Shown piece after piece: positions 20,501 to 28,433 of a stretch of 33,942 nucleotides of DNA (within the stretch, counting starts at the first letter, position 1; each line of letters begins with the position of its first letter). The stretch lies in assembly GCA_006226375.1 (NCBI GenBank), contig SBHC01000009.1, positions 78,527 to 112,468 of the forward strand. The letters are read 5' to 3'. Below the pieces are notes generated by a model that saw only the letters and a list, made by a program, of their open reading frames with translations, was not told the DNA's origin and searched no databases. Made by a program: the position numbers and the translations under genes. Source of the stretch: Deltaproteobacteria bacterium (lineage in GTDB: Bacteria; Myxococcota_C; UBA6777).

Positions 20501-23500
20501 GGCCACGGCGCACGGTTGGAGTTTGGTCACAGTGAAACCAACTTAACTGTAGAAAGCAAGGGCAAGAAAGGGAACAGTGACGTTACAGGTTGGAAGCTAT
20601 CTCTGGACCTGCAAGGTGCAACCGTTTCCACCACCATCAGCGCCCAAGGGCTCGCCGCCGTACAGGGCCCCACCCTGCAGTTGGGAACCGGACGTAGCCT
20701 CTCCCAGATCCGCGGAGACGACGGCAGCATCTGGACGTTCACCCACAGCGCAGAAGGACCGTTGGCACAGATCGTCAATCCGGCTCGTGGTGCCCTCCAG
20801 CTCACCTTCGACGCTCAGCAACGACTTGTAGCCACCAACCTATTAACCCAACAACACGATCGCTTCGCCAACATCTCTGGAAGCACCCTCACTCCTGTCA
20901 GAGGGCTCTTACAAGGAAGCTTCCAATACAGCGCAAGCCAGACAACCTACAAAGCTCCATCGGGCCGAACCTATACCTATGCGTTGAACGCTTCAGGCCT
21001 CGTCACCAACGTGAAAGTGGCCGACGCCAGCGGCACCACCGACCTGGTCACCTACTCGTACTTCAAACCTGACAACCAAGAGACGCTGGTCGTGTCCAAC
21101 TTAACCGACCACGACAATAACCGCTTTGCCTGGTTCTACGATGTCCAGAAATCCAAAGAGTCCAGCACACTCTTTTTCACCGACAAAAAGAGCGATGGCG
21201 CGCGAGGCAACTGGTTCTTGTTGCGACGGGTCACGACACCCAACGGAGAACGTACAATCTCACGTGTAGCTTCCGGCCTGGATTTGGGGCTGGTGAACAC
21301 CGTAACGAACCCTTGGGGTACAACAACCTTCGTGTACAAAGACCGCCTGGTAACAGAGGTTCAACATCCCGGCCGCACCGTCAAGTACACCCGCGAGACG
21401 ACAGGAAGCAAAGCAGTCCAGGGGCAAATCCTGGCGGAGGAAGACCTCCGAGAGAAGCGCAAAACATGCTATCTGTATGATAGCAACACCGCGAACGGAG
21501 GCAATCCGCTGGGACAAGCCAGCGCCCGCATCGTCGGAGCACCCGGAGCGTGCCCCACGTCTGCAACCAACAACGCAAGCTTCCGCACCTTCACCTTGCG
21601 CTACAACGCTGCAGGTCATGTACTCGAAGAGTTCGACCCCTTCACAGGTGGAACGACCACCATGGTGCGGCTTGCCGATGGTCGTGTCACCTCCAGCAAA
21701 GGCAAAACGGTCGAAGCCATTCGCTACCTTGGAAGTTTAGTTCAAAACGACGTACGTCAGGGACAAACGAAAGACATCACCTTCTCTTCGCTGCTCCAAC
21801 CTATCGTAGAACGACATTCGGTCTCCGGTGGTGCAAGGTGTCGCCAACACATCCAAGACCCACAAGGTCGCATCCTCATGACTGTCGGCACGACAGGTGA
21901 CATCACCTTGTTGTCGTACGACGCCATTGGCAGAGTGACGCAGCGAAAGTATCCAGCAGATGTACGCATCAGCTCCCCTTGTTCACAGAACAGCCTCACC
22001 TCGCTTCTTGGCTTGGTCAATAGCTCCAAGAAAGCGTATGTAGAAGCTATCAGCTATGGACCCAACACAGTAACAACAACCCGAGGAGACGTCCAAACCA
22101 TCGCCACGTACGGATGGTTCCTCGACGGCAAGCAGCGAAAGCTGAGCGAAACGCGTTTGGAGAAGTCAGGCTCTGGCTTTGCAGCGGTTCGTCACACCGA
22201 AAACCAATGGGACGAACGTGGTCTGCTCCTCGGCACCGCAGAATACGGCCACACCCAAACAGCATCCAGTCCTCTCAAAACGAGAGCCTGCGTTCCAAAA
22301 GGAGGAAAGGCGTTCCCCACGAGCCAATCGGTGGGAGGTAGCTCTCTCGCCCTGTTCAACGAGCGTTACATGGCTCGCGATGGACAAGGCTGGGTGACAC
22401 AGCTCTGCCTCCCCGACGGTGGAAAGCTTGAACAACCCTACGATCCACGCAGCTTGGAACAAAAAACCTTTCAAGGCACAGCGAACATCTTAACAACCAC
22501 CCAGGAAAAAGACATCTGGGGTCGAACCATCGCTTGGAAACGTGGCAACGTGGAGATCAAACGCCGTGTGTACAACAAAGACGGCGGCGTGACAAGCAAA
22601 CCTCAGGTGTACGAAGAGCACCGGCTGAACACTCTAACGGGCAAGGTGTTTGCGTACGAACGCACCACCATGGATACGCAAGGTCGCATCGCAACCCGAA
22701 GCATCCTTGATGCGGCGGGGAAGAGCCTGGAAGACATTGCATACACCTACGACACAGCGGGTCGTTTGGCGAAGAGAGAGTACAAAGATATCGGCTCGGG
22801 GCGCATTCGTACCGTCACCAAAGCCTGGACTGACGTAGACAATCTCCTCCAAGAAGAGACCACAACCACCACACAAAAAGGAACCAACGCGAGCAAGGCC
22901 AACCATGTGGCGCTGATGCTACGAGACGAATGGGGCCGACTCAACGAGCATCAAGTGCAGCGCTTTGGCATCACCGTCAAGCACGTGCTCTGGCAGTATC
23001 ATGGCTGGGGCAAAGCCGCTTCCATGGTGCTACCTCTCCGTCAAGTGACTCGAACCTTTTCCTACGATGCCAGCGGACGAATCACAGCAGCGGAGTCGTT
23101 CAACAACAAAGATAACTTAACCATCGGGGAGTTATCCTGGAGCTATTCCTTCTCTGAGGTTCTCTTGGAAGGTGCGATTCTCGACACCAAGACCCAAAAA
23201 TTGGGCACCAAAGCTCGCGCGATGCGGTACGTCCTGGACTATGCGGGACGCCCTCTCCTCGCTGAAGGAACCCAACGGACCTTCTTGTATCGCTACGACG
23301 CACGAGATCGTCTGACGTGCAAGAGCCTCCGCGTGGAGTTTGGCAAACAAGTTGTGGGTGGACGTTGGGATGCTACCTACGATGTTCTCTCCCGACGCTC
23401 CAAGTTTCAGGTCTTTGCGTTCGGCAAAAGTTCAGAAGTTACACACTGCGACCGCACAGCAACAGGGACTCCCTCCCAAGATCTAACCTACACCTACGAC

Positions 23501-26500
23501 ACGGCTGGCTACCCGCAAGCCGTGAAAGGAACACTCTTACAAAACAAGGTCGATCGAACCTACAGCTACCACGCCAACGGTCTATTGAAGTCAGAGACGT
23601 TATCCCTCGACGGGCTGAAGCAGCCGTCACAGCTTGCGTATGTATACACACCTCATGGCTTGCTCGATAGCTTGACCTTAAAAGCTTCATTGCCAGCCAC
23701 TGGAGATACGCTCGCTGACATCAGCACCTTAAAGCTATCCTACGGCACGGGCAACGCATGGTGGAGCCAACGCTCTCAATCGCAGATGGAGATCAAAGAG
23801 TACCATCGATTCCTTCGTTACAACCGGATTGGCGATGGTCGCTTTGACATCGCGGCCCATCATCGCCAAGCAGCCCAAGATATATTGGGTACAGGCTTTG
23901 AAGTTCTGGAAGATCAGCTGAAGCTACCCACCAGTCAAGTGACAGGGAAAGATCACAGCAACACCGTTGCCAAGACAGATAGCTTTCCTGAAGTCCGAAT
24001 GGAGGTACACCACAGGTTTGATGACCACGGTCGAATGCTCACACGAGAGCGACTCTTGTATGCACGCGCTCGTGACAAAGCAACCGGTCAGTGGCCGTTT
24101 GACAACCAGGGCAACGTTCGCAACCTGTTTAATGTACCATTCAAAGTCATCAACAACGGCAAGTTTGAAAGTCGCAAACTACGGGATATGTTCTCGTGCC
24201 AAAATACACTGGACACGTATCGACAAACCATCGCAACAGGACTGAGTCCCAAGCATCCACATGCCACGGCTGTGGAAGATACAAAGACTGCGTTTGCAAG
24301 CTTTGCAGACACCCAAGACTTTCTCACTATCACGCAGTCATGGGGCGTTCCACTTCGTCGGTCTTGTGAGAACGTACAATTCGACACCAACGATGCACGC
24401 CCCACTGGCTTGCACCAACGTCTGCTGTTTTTCCTTCCACAGTTTTGGGTGAGTCCTCTCGTCACCAACGAAGAAGACCGTGGACGATTTGGACTCTACC
24501 AACTCGCAGGAAAAAAGACCTTTGTATACAACGAGCGCAACCAGCTTGTCCGGATGGAGCTAGCAGGTATGCTCAACGAAGCAGGGGGGGAAGGCCCCTT
24601 TGCTTCCGTTCATGAGTGGATCGACAACAACGCCAACCTCGCGGACTCTCACAAGATCCAATACCCTGGCAAAGTTGGCGTGCAAGGCAACCTTCACTTT
24701 GTGCATCACCGCTACTGGCATAGTCCCCATGTTCTCGGGGGAATGTTAGGATGGGCCTTTCCTGAATCCAAAGAGACACGGGCTCCCATGGTGATTCCTC
24801 CTTCTGGCTCCACCAAAGCCACCGTTGAGGTTCGTGGCGCGCTGTTCTCTACGCTGTACGACCCGGCTGGCCGAGTGTTTGGAGCGTTCAATCCGCCCAG
24901 CACCGTTCCCACACCAAGCAACTTTGACACCGTCACTTTTCAATTTGTGAACCTGAGCAGCGCGGACCAGACGAAGCTGAAGAGCGCCTACAAGTCCTCG
25001 TTTGTGAAATCACACCAACACCGTTTGCATGTTACGCTGCAAGCAGGAAACGAAGTAACCACACGACTTAACAAGTCCTGGTTTGGCCAGCAGAGCAGCG
25101 AGCTAGATTGTCCAACCCCTGGAAAGCTCGATACGACGATTCTTCGATGCAGCCAAACACACAACCTCAGCGATGGTATAGGCCACCTACAATTCCGAAC
25201 CGGTCAGGTCCAGCACCCCATCGGCTTCAGCAGTTACTTGGACGGCAGTGTCCTCAATGTGTCTTTGCTCCAAGCCAACACCCAGCCTTTTCAAGGACTG
25301 CAAGTTCACTCCCAAGGCCGCACATACATGTACCTGGATCGCGACCACCACGGCCACGCCGAGATGGAGCACTGGCAAGCCATGATGAACTTCCAGGTTC
25401 AGCGTGGTATGCAACTTCTTTCCCAGCATTCAGGGGCTTCATTGGCTCAGATGCTGCGTCCAGCCGGGCTTGTTGATCGGGTCACTTTTGTTCCTGAAGG
25501 TGCTTGGATGTCACCGCTGTCTCACACAACACCATTGTTGAGTCAGATCCGCCTTCCAACCCTTCCTCCGTACACCATTGACTCTCATTCGCTGCAAATT
25601 TCCTTTGAACAAAGCTTGCAGATCTGGTCACAGGTTGTCCAAAACGAGCAGAACAAGATCCGAGATGTCTTGCTTGCCACCCAAGGACGCTTGGAGGCAT
25701 TGAGCTTTGGTTTGGGTATCGCCACCATTGCGTTGCCTTTCATGGCACCCTTCCTGGAAGGTTCTGCTGTGGCACTCGGCGTGTTGCGCACCACCATCAT
25801 CACCTTGGAGTTGGTTCAGGTAGCGTTGGTCGCTGCGGAAGTCGCTGCGGTTGTACAATCCCAAGGCATCCATCAGGTCACGTTTATGCAAGCGATGATG
25901 TTAGTCTCAGGGGTGCTCTCTACCATCATCGCAGCCAAAGTAGGCCTACCTGCCAGTCGTCTGAACCGATTCCGTGCGTTCACGGACCGGGCAGAGCAGC
26001 TCAACACCATTATCGGAACGTCGATGCTCACAGCCCTGGCGTTCGACGGTTTCCAGAATGGATTTAACACCACACACCGGGATCAGGCGGCGTTTTTCCT
26101 GGGGACGATGGTCTTTTCCAATACAATAGGTAGCATCACCGAGCGTCTGGTATTGGCTCGCCGATTGTCTCCTGCCAACCGAAAGTTTCTTCGTGCCAAC
26201 ACCGCAGAGCGGCTTCGTCTTTTCCGTAAGCAGCTCGCCAAAGACCGGGTGACTCCACGTTCTCCTGACAGTCAGCCTCCTCCTGCCAAGTTTGCCCGAG
26301 ACAAACAGATCGCCGAGATCCAGTTGCGCCATAAGCGATGGAGAACGATCTCAGCTGAAGATGGGCAAAATGCGCTGCTGAAGGGTAAGGTCCAAGGGCC
26401 CCTGAAAGAAGGGGTGTTGAAGCATCGCGTGGAGATGCAAACGGAGGTCTACAAGTTTGGCACTCAGATGATCAAATACCTTGATGAGCATGTAAAGTCT

Positions 26501-28360
26501 GGAAAGTCATTCCTCAACAAAGAAGGACAGCTAGACATCATAGGCTTGGTCAACTTTCTCAAGCAGTTGGACCAACAAACCCACGCCAACCTGACCACGA
26601 ACTCGCCAGCCATTCAGCAGATGTTTAAGACCGTCACGTTGAAGGTACAGGCACGTGTAACTTCATTGGGCCGAGGTCAAGGAATTGATGAGTTTGCCAA
26701 CCTCTCTTCCATTCAAAAAGAACGTGTAATTGAGATTGCCTACGCCGAACTCAAGGGCCAAATCACGTCACTTCTTGAAGGAGCGAACCACCCAAGCGGC
26801 TGGAACAAAGCGTTCAATGACAAGGCTGACTCCCTTGGCAAGGACGTCATCAAGCATGTCATCGCAACCCACTCCCGACAGGCCAAAAACAAGAACTTCT
26901 ATTTCAATGGAAAAACGGCCGAGAACTTCTGGAACGCCTGCAACCGCAAGTGGACCTGCGTCAAAGACAAGTACGAGCTGAAGGACCTGAACGCCGAAGA
27001 GATGTACCTCCTCCGAGAATTCCGCTTCCAGGAAACCCGTAAGTTCATCAACGACGCTGCAGATACCCTGGGCATCTGCACCAAGGGCCAAAACTGCGAC
27101 CGAGTGGTGTACGCACCGCCTGCCGGAAGTGACGGACCCACCAGCGACTACGACATTAGCTGGACCGTTGTAGACGCCAATGGAAAAACCGACCTATCAG
27201 CCTCGGCTGCGTTGGTGGGTCGGGCCACACGAGACTACATCGCAGCGATCGGTCGCAACGCCGAAGACGCCTTTGAGCATGGCTTGTTCGTTCCCCCTCC
27301 TGCCTTTGTCAAGGAGCTCAAGGAGCTATCGATTCAGTTCCAAGGAACGACACCCCAGATCCCAGAATCTCTAGCTTTCTTCCTGCGTAACTTGGATCCC
27401 AACAACTCCAACAAGGCCAAGGCGCTCGCGGATATGACAACGGAGTTAAACAAGTTTGGAGCCAAAGGACTAAGCGCTGAAATACTGAAAGGACAAGGGA
27501 CCTTTGATACCTTCACCAACACCACCAACGCGACCCGGTTCAAGGACGCTTTGGAGCGATTCATCACCTGCAGGGACCCACAATGCAACGCCAAGGATCT
27601 CACGGTGTGGAACAAGCTATTTGTGGACAGCAACAACAAGCTCCTCACCAACCCCACCATCAACCCCATCACCTTAGGCCTAAAGAAGCTCATCACAGGC
27701 TGCACAGACGCCAACTGCACCAACGGAGCAGGGCAAACGGCCTGGAAGACGAAGTTTTTTGATGAGACCGCGAACAAACTTCGACCCGACGGAGAGGCCG
27801 TCATTAAGGACTTTACAGGTAGCTTGATTGCCGACCAAATGAGCCTAGAGCTCAAGCAGCTGCAAATCCCTGGACCGAACCCTTCGGCCACCGAGATTCA
27901 ACAGTTTCAGGCGAAATTTGCTCCCATCATTGAGCTAGACACCCACCTGAAGTTCTTGCAGCCTGAATCGTATGGAACGATCTCCACGCTGGTTCACATC
28001 GTGGAAGGCATCCAAAAGCAAAAGGGGATCGCAGGCCTCGACTTCCTTGGCTCCTTCTTTGAAAACATGGGATACGAACGCCACTACCTGCAACTGAATC
28101 AAGGCGACAAGATCCAAAAGTATGGCGTACGGGTGGCTGACGCTCTCGACCGGATGATTCGCTCCGACCCACGGTTGAAGGGTGTCTACTCTCTCGTGCA
28201 GGAGAAAAAGATCAAGCTCATCCTGGAGCGCTTGAACAGCAGCCACAAGACCAACGCAGGCAGCAAATTCAACGAAGCTGGCACGCTGGACGCGCTCAAG
28301 AAAGACATGAACGAACTGTACAAGCTCGCCGCCCCCGCCATGCAAAAGCTCTTTCCCTAA
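14558..28360 (+). CDS. Giant RHS/YD-repeat surface protein with C-terminal nucleotidyltransferase-like region
   Basis: The frame is 4,600 codons; with the upstream in-frame segment the protein would be about 4,730 residues. Numbering is from the ATG at 14558. Order: Ig-like beta domains (about 100-480); an acidic Pro/Glu/Asp linker (491-541); a long unrecognised region with about 17 Cys between 915 and 1378; a dockerin/EF-hand-like loop DFNQNNRLDLQD (1382-1393); and the RHS entry with GWGHTWDY near 1880. YD repeats include SYDAIGR (Tyr2454), TYDTAGR (2731), SYDASGR (2836), RYDARDR (2913) and TYDTAGY (2980). A hydrophobic helical block (about 3712-3870) and a C-terminal region follow. The last contains AGSDGPTSDYDISW with Gly4190, Ser4191, Asp4197 and Asp4199, as in nucleotidyltransferase active sites. 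RHS proteins form shells around C-terminal toxins, so a toxin role is plausible but unproven. I could not find the usual DPxG cleavage motif or an immunity gene. The start at 14558 has no ribosome site. Confidence 0.85.
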   Translation: MTDNIGVLTVGKDSNLEKLLPLFFASGTKDSPRVRLWTLAPKGAESSPSIDWKGDIKFEGDETKGDPSQEPEDRKEGATTAVPPEFRIREANIEEFKIPSVRIDFKSEGKDVDWLQLTWIGGSFSSHESAGNLPIFVKFLDIPKVQFDEGEETTFQLSIVNPNKKKLFITWSDNCGGTFAGTDPTVQWTAPQKPGTCEIKAVVKDKYAFTNILTKTVTVVAKKKEPSIPKVVGTFQPGTIDVGVVQTYEVTFEDTATITKVDLFQNCAPQSNAKVTLKDLGNDKTQATITWFLKDEGRVFPAECNVDLLVANADGGTLRVKAKAPVRYPTEVKSTIGAAGGEVIAYHPSPFFKAVVQKAGQSQPSTNPTFGPGVIRMHLVVPPNTVTQDTEFRLDAQTPGTSADPKMMALGRLFPIGFAPSNGTLRFFFFPPTEANIKAGDTFEHRFRKTSTDSFQKGPNDFVAQQDLSVEVKLQGFSDHAAFAKEPQPEVPPAEPGKEPIVQQDDAPDAGADETGEEPGNTDNNDAGVTEEPTEQPPVNVEIAKQFKGKGDEGIVFVLPEGANPADFTATSNCSGDADFRTEVREGKTVLLLTVTKIPTKPDCTVTIKNKGRTEKTETIPYGFEVDQSDNPNRVRQFIHGMMQEIVISYVASNVMNNPNRFDSGVRRGYRVIGSSFTNPSVQPVKTSDLKTGTILWTSESFKKKLFDHTGFFLQGQIRLSITKVDDTAKTVTLDTEGFDLTLLNQHDVILAGLGTLTGESFRSHTTFRKSSGFQIQALNNNTLKFASTNNRSISLSKAQVGETAVFNFIIQDKQGKLDDLRFTVGDTEIEKTVTLHTEALDWKIGTDVPNAAWLEKNFRLRASIYTADEMTMKPHEQQVIDFWKNGFQLEEADAKALYKQHKIGRIAAMERWFCVRKLQGKTTNKATHMDLVPRGTLPLVDAYSYALTRFKDPSSVFFDADTADRFDRLLTWGGKYPGNRTLLPLDEPDCSHYTDPNAIIRVTQDSKPTLDARTVVDLQLLDELNVTKGQFPKSCQGTNALGNCTHVRTNVPTTGWFDSLLVARALGMEVPFREQFEVNKTDPVGFCELKKNWSRTNSVFEPGDACRYQHAAGLGTFDVIRSIFLPQLDHWRYAALSGGQLPFAKYKAWDERISCSSRTADKMTLCPTQNPDFKTILARSQGDYIASTITEQSNQNQCPEMDLKPILASYKQQLPPPLPDSCSDHQSMFTDRDLTHIANMETGHLMPNRLQSTQLPDTRTLIRKCYEIKDSTRRVNGRTEKCRLYSFRKECELSILVGPFVVENDKRLACQTPFKYHHELPPHDQRFKVAMNTCTDAYRAYFTNWQFCQFTHMLRGGQSSVTSDWNRGYPLSDTVRCGQYDFNQNNRLDLQDAIWYFNLMYQGVRKTQASYEQVFEKFYKKPYPKAMLNDLKPHVVKLVTEGVKSGTFRPAKGFDLSRFDDPKAISDIQKKYTDTALPDGSFIPISSYTREQIFHTAIQTVLWDHAASVFKTDPLEWMKLMLRWQRTGISRSVESPRAVQTMPVTQSGLVLPMVCGMAITGRGPNATGAVTNSTKIQPLDVVIDQWANALGGTIGTTDPTQPGIYSGPAPGDLANQFNDAPSPSGVLAGSNRVGVHGFDAAQGVLRARVDNQAISNTNAIFAKGLYLPLRHRPMIQSRPAKADDLVPASPLEIRSRFDNDALDKDEVVTLEPPTGLTLQQPKVTAFVGSRQQNLSVTKEGEGFRFTIPKLTDKVLVTGLAYKGLNEHQGGAVRLLFRTQDRAQQVIHLIILPEPRKSPIRGGGRYQMLSHGVRWHHDGSITMKQRLAQLNGFGQSHEFDLFYSSQRRAFDQALQEYLLTTKTEGTARLGLAGGVPTGAGWGHTWDYRILPFFDGTSVTYVLVTPYGITPLKPAGSTFDPKGNGPFLFVAKDLAQVAQEDPTWLASLVVKVETDSKAVMEDKEGHTYKFASNGLLQSWEQFGHGARLEFGHSETNLTVESKGKKGNSDVTGWKLSLDLQGATVSTTISAQGLAAVQGPTLQLGTGRSLSQIRGDDGSIWTFTHSAEGPLAQIVNPARGALQLTFDAQQRLVATNLLTQQHDRFANISGSTLTPVRGLLQGSFQYSASQTTYKAPSGRTYTYALNASGLVTNVKVADASGTTDLVTYSYFKPDNQETLVVSNLTDHDNNRFAWFYDVQKSKESSTLFFTDKKSDGARGNWFLLRRVTTPNGERTISRVASGLDLGLVNTVTNPWGTTTFVYKDRLVTEVQHPGRTVKYTRETTGSKAVQGQILAEEDLREKRKTCYLYDSNTANGGNPLGQASARIVGAPGACPTSATNNASFRTFTLRYNAAGHVLEEFDPFTGGTTTMVRLADGRVTSSKGKTVEAIRYLGSLVQNDVRQGQTKDITFSSLLQPIVERHSVSGGARCRQHIQDPQGRILMTVGTTGDITLLSYDAIGRVTQRKYPADVRISSPCSQNSLTSLLGLVNSSKKAYVEAISYGPNTVTTTRGDVQTIATYGWFLDGKQRKLSETRLEKSGSGFAAVRHTENQWDERGLLLGTAEYGHTQTASSPLKTRACVPKGGKAFPTSQSVGGSSLALFNERYMARDGQGWVTQLCLPDGGKLEQPYDPRSLEQKTFQGTANILTTTQEKDIWGRTIAWKRGNVEIKRRVYNKDGGVTSKPQVYEEHRLNTLTGKVFAYERTTMDTQGRIATRSILDAAGKSLEDIAYTYDTAGRLAKREYKDIGSGRIRTVTKAWTDVDNLLQEETTTTTQKGTNASKANHVALMLRDEWGRLNEHQVQRFGITVKHVLWQYHGWGKAASMVLPLRQVTRTFSYDASGRITAAESFNNKDNLTIGELSWSYSFSEVLLEGAILDTKTQKLGTKARAMRYVLDYAGRPLLAEGTQRTFLYRYDARDRLTCKSLRVEFGKQVVGGRWDATYDVLSRRSKFQVFAFGKSSEVTHCDRTATGTPSQDLTYTYDTAGYPQAVKGTLLQNKVDRTYSYHANGLLKSETLSLDGLKQPSQLAYVYTPHGLLDSLTLKASLPATGDTLADISTLKLSYGTGNAWWSQRSQSQMEIKEYHRFLRYNRIGDGRFDIAAHHRQAAQDILGTGFEVLEDQLKLPTSQVTGKDHSNTVAKTDSFPEVRMEVHHRFDDHGRMLTRERLLYARARDKATGQWPFDNQGNVRNLFNVPFKVINNGKFESRKLRDMFSCQNTLDTYRQTIATGLSPKHPHATAVEDTKTAFASFADTQDFLTITQSWGVPLRRSCENVQFDTNDARPTGLHQRLLFFLPQFWVSPLVTNEEDRGRFGLYQLAGKKTFVYNERNQLVRMELAGMLNEAGGEGPFASVHEWIDNNANLADSHKIQYPGKVGVQGNLHFVHHRYWHSPHVLGGMLGWAFPESKETRAPMVIPPSGSTKATVEVRGALFSTLYDPAGRVFGAFNPPSTVPTPSNFDTVTFQFVNLSSADQTKLKSAYKSSFVKSHQHRLHVTLQAGNEVTTRLNKSWFGQQSSELDCPTPGKLDTTILRCSQTHNLSDGIGHLQFRTGQVQHPIGFSSYLDGSVLNVSLLQANTQPFQGLQVHSQGRTYMYLDRDHHGHAEMEHWQAMMNFQVQRGMQLLSQHSGASLAQMLRPAGLVDRVTFVPEGAWMSPLSHTTPLLSQIRLPTLPPYTIDSHSLQISFEQSLQIWSQVVQNEQNKIRDVLLATQGRLEALSFGLGIATIALPFMAPFLEGSAVALGVLRTTIITLELVQVALVAAEVAAVVQSQGIHQVTFMQAMMLVSGVLSTIIAAKVGLPASRLNRFRAFTDRAEQLNTIIGTSMLTALAFDGFQNGFNTTHRDQAAFFLGTMVFSNTIGSITERLVLARRLSPANRKFLRANTAERLRLFRKQLAKDRVTPRSPDSQPPPAKFARDKQIAEIQLRHKRWRTISAEDGQNALLKGKVQGPLKEGVLKHRVEMQTEVYKFGTQMIKYLDEHVKSGKSFLNKEGQLDIIGLVNFLKQLDQQTHANLTTNSPAIQQMFKTVTLKVQARVTSLGRGQGIDEFANLSSIQKERVIEIAYAELKGQITSLLEGANHPSGWNKAFNDKADSLGKDVIKHVIATHSRQAKNKNFYFNGKTAENFWNACNRKWTCVKDKYELKDLNAEEMYLLREFRFQETRKFINDAADTLGICTKGQNCDRVVYAPPAGSDGPTSDYDISWTVVDANGKTDLSASAALVGRATRDYIAAIGRNAEDAFEHGLFVPPPAFVKELKELSIQFQGTTPQIPESLAFFLRNLDPNNSNKAKALADMTTELNKFGAKGLSAEILKGQGTFDTFTNTTNATRFKDALERFITCRDPQCNAKDLTVWNKLFVDSNNKLLTNPTINPITLGLKKLITGCTDANCTNGAGQTAWKTKFFDETANKLRPDGEAVIKDFTGSLIADQMSLELKQLQIPGPNPSATEIQQFQAKFAPIIELDTHLKFLQPESYGTISTLVHIVEGIQKQKGIAGLDFLGSFFENMGYERHYLQLNQGDKIQKYGVRVADALDRMIRSDPRLKGVYSLVQEKKIKLILERLNSSHKTNAGSKFNEAGTLDALKKDMNELYKLAAPAMQKLFP
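19961..19968 (+). repeat. Eight-base G homopolymer inside the giant RHS gene
   Basis: The run encodes three consecutive Gly codons (residues 1802-1804) just before the RHS entry region. G runs of eight or more are known slipped-strand phase-variation sites in other bacteria. Here that is only a possibility. Confidence 0.8.
24584..24590 (+). repeat. Seven-base G homopolymer inside the giant RHS gene
   Basis: This second G run, in codons for Ala-Gly-Gly-Glu, lies 4.6 kb downstream of the first. It is a weaker candidate for slippage. It is also a place where assembly indels could occur. Confidence 0.8.
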
Positions 28361-28398
28361 ATGGGCCTCCCCCCACCCTTCTATCCTTCAACACAGGG

Positions 28399-28427
28399 TT
28401 GACAAGCCATGGAGAGCTTGCCATACT
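28399..28427 (+). promoter_or_regulatory. Candidate sigma70-type promoter of structured RNA copy A
   Basis: A perfect TTGACA (28399-28404) and CATACT (28422-28427) are separated by 17 bp. The predicted start is near 28434. The distance from the -10 box to the conserved GTAGGC of the repeat is 37 nt, identical to copy B. That shared geometry supports the assignment better than either motif alone. Confidence 0.6.
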
Positions 28428-28433
28428 CAGTGT

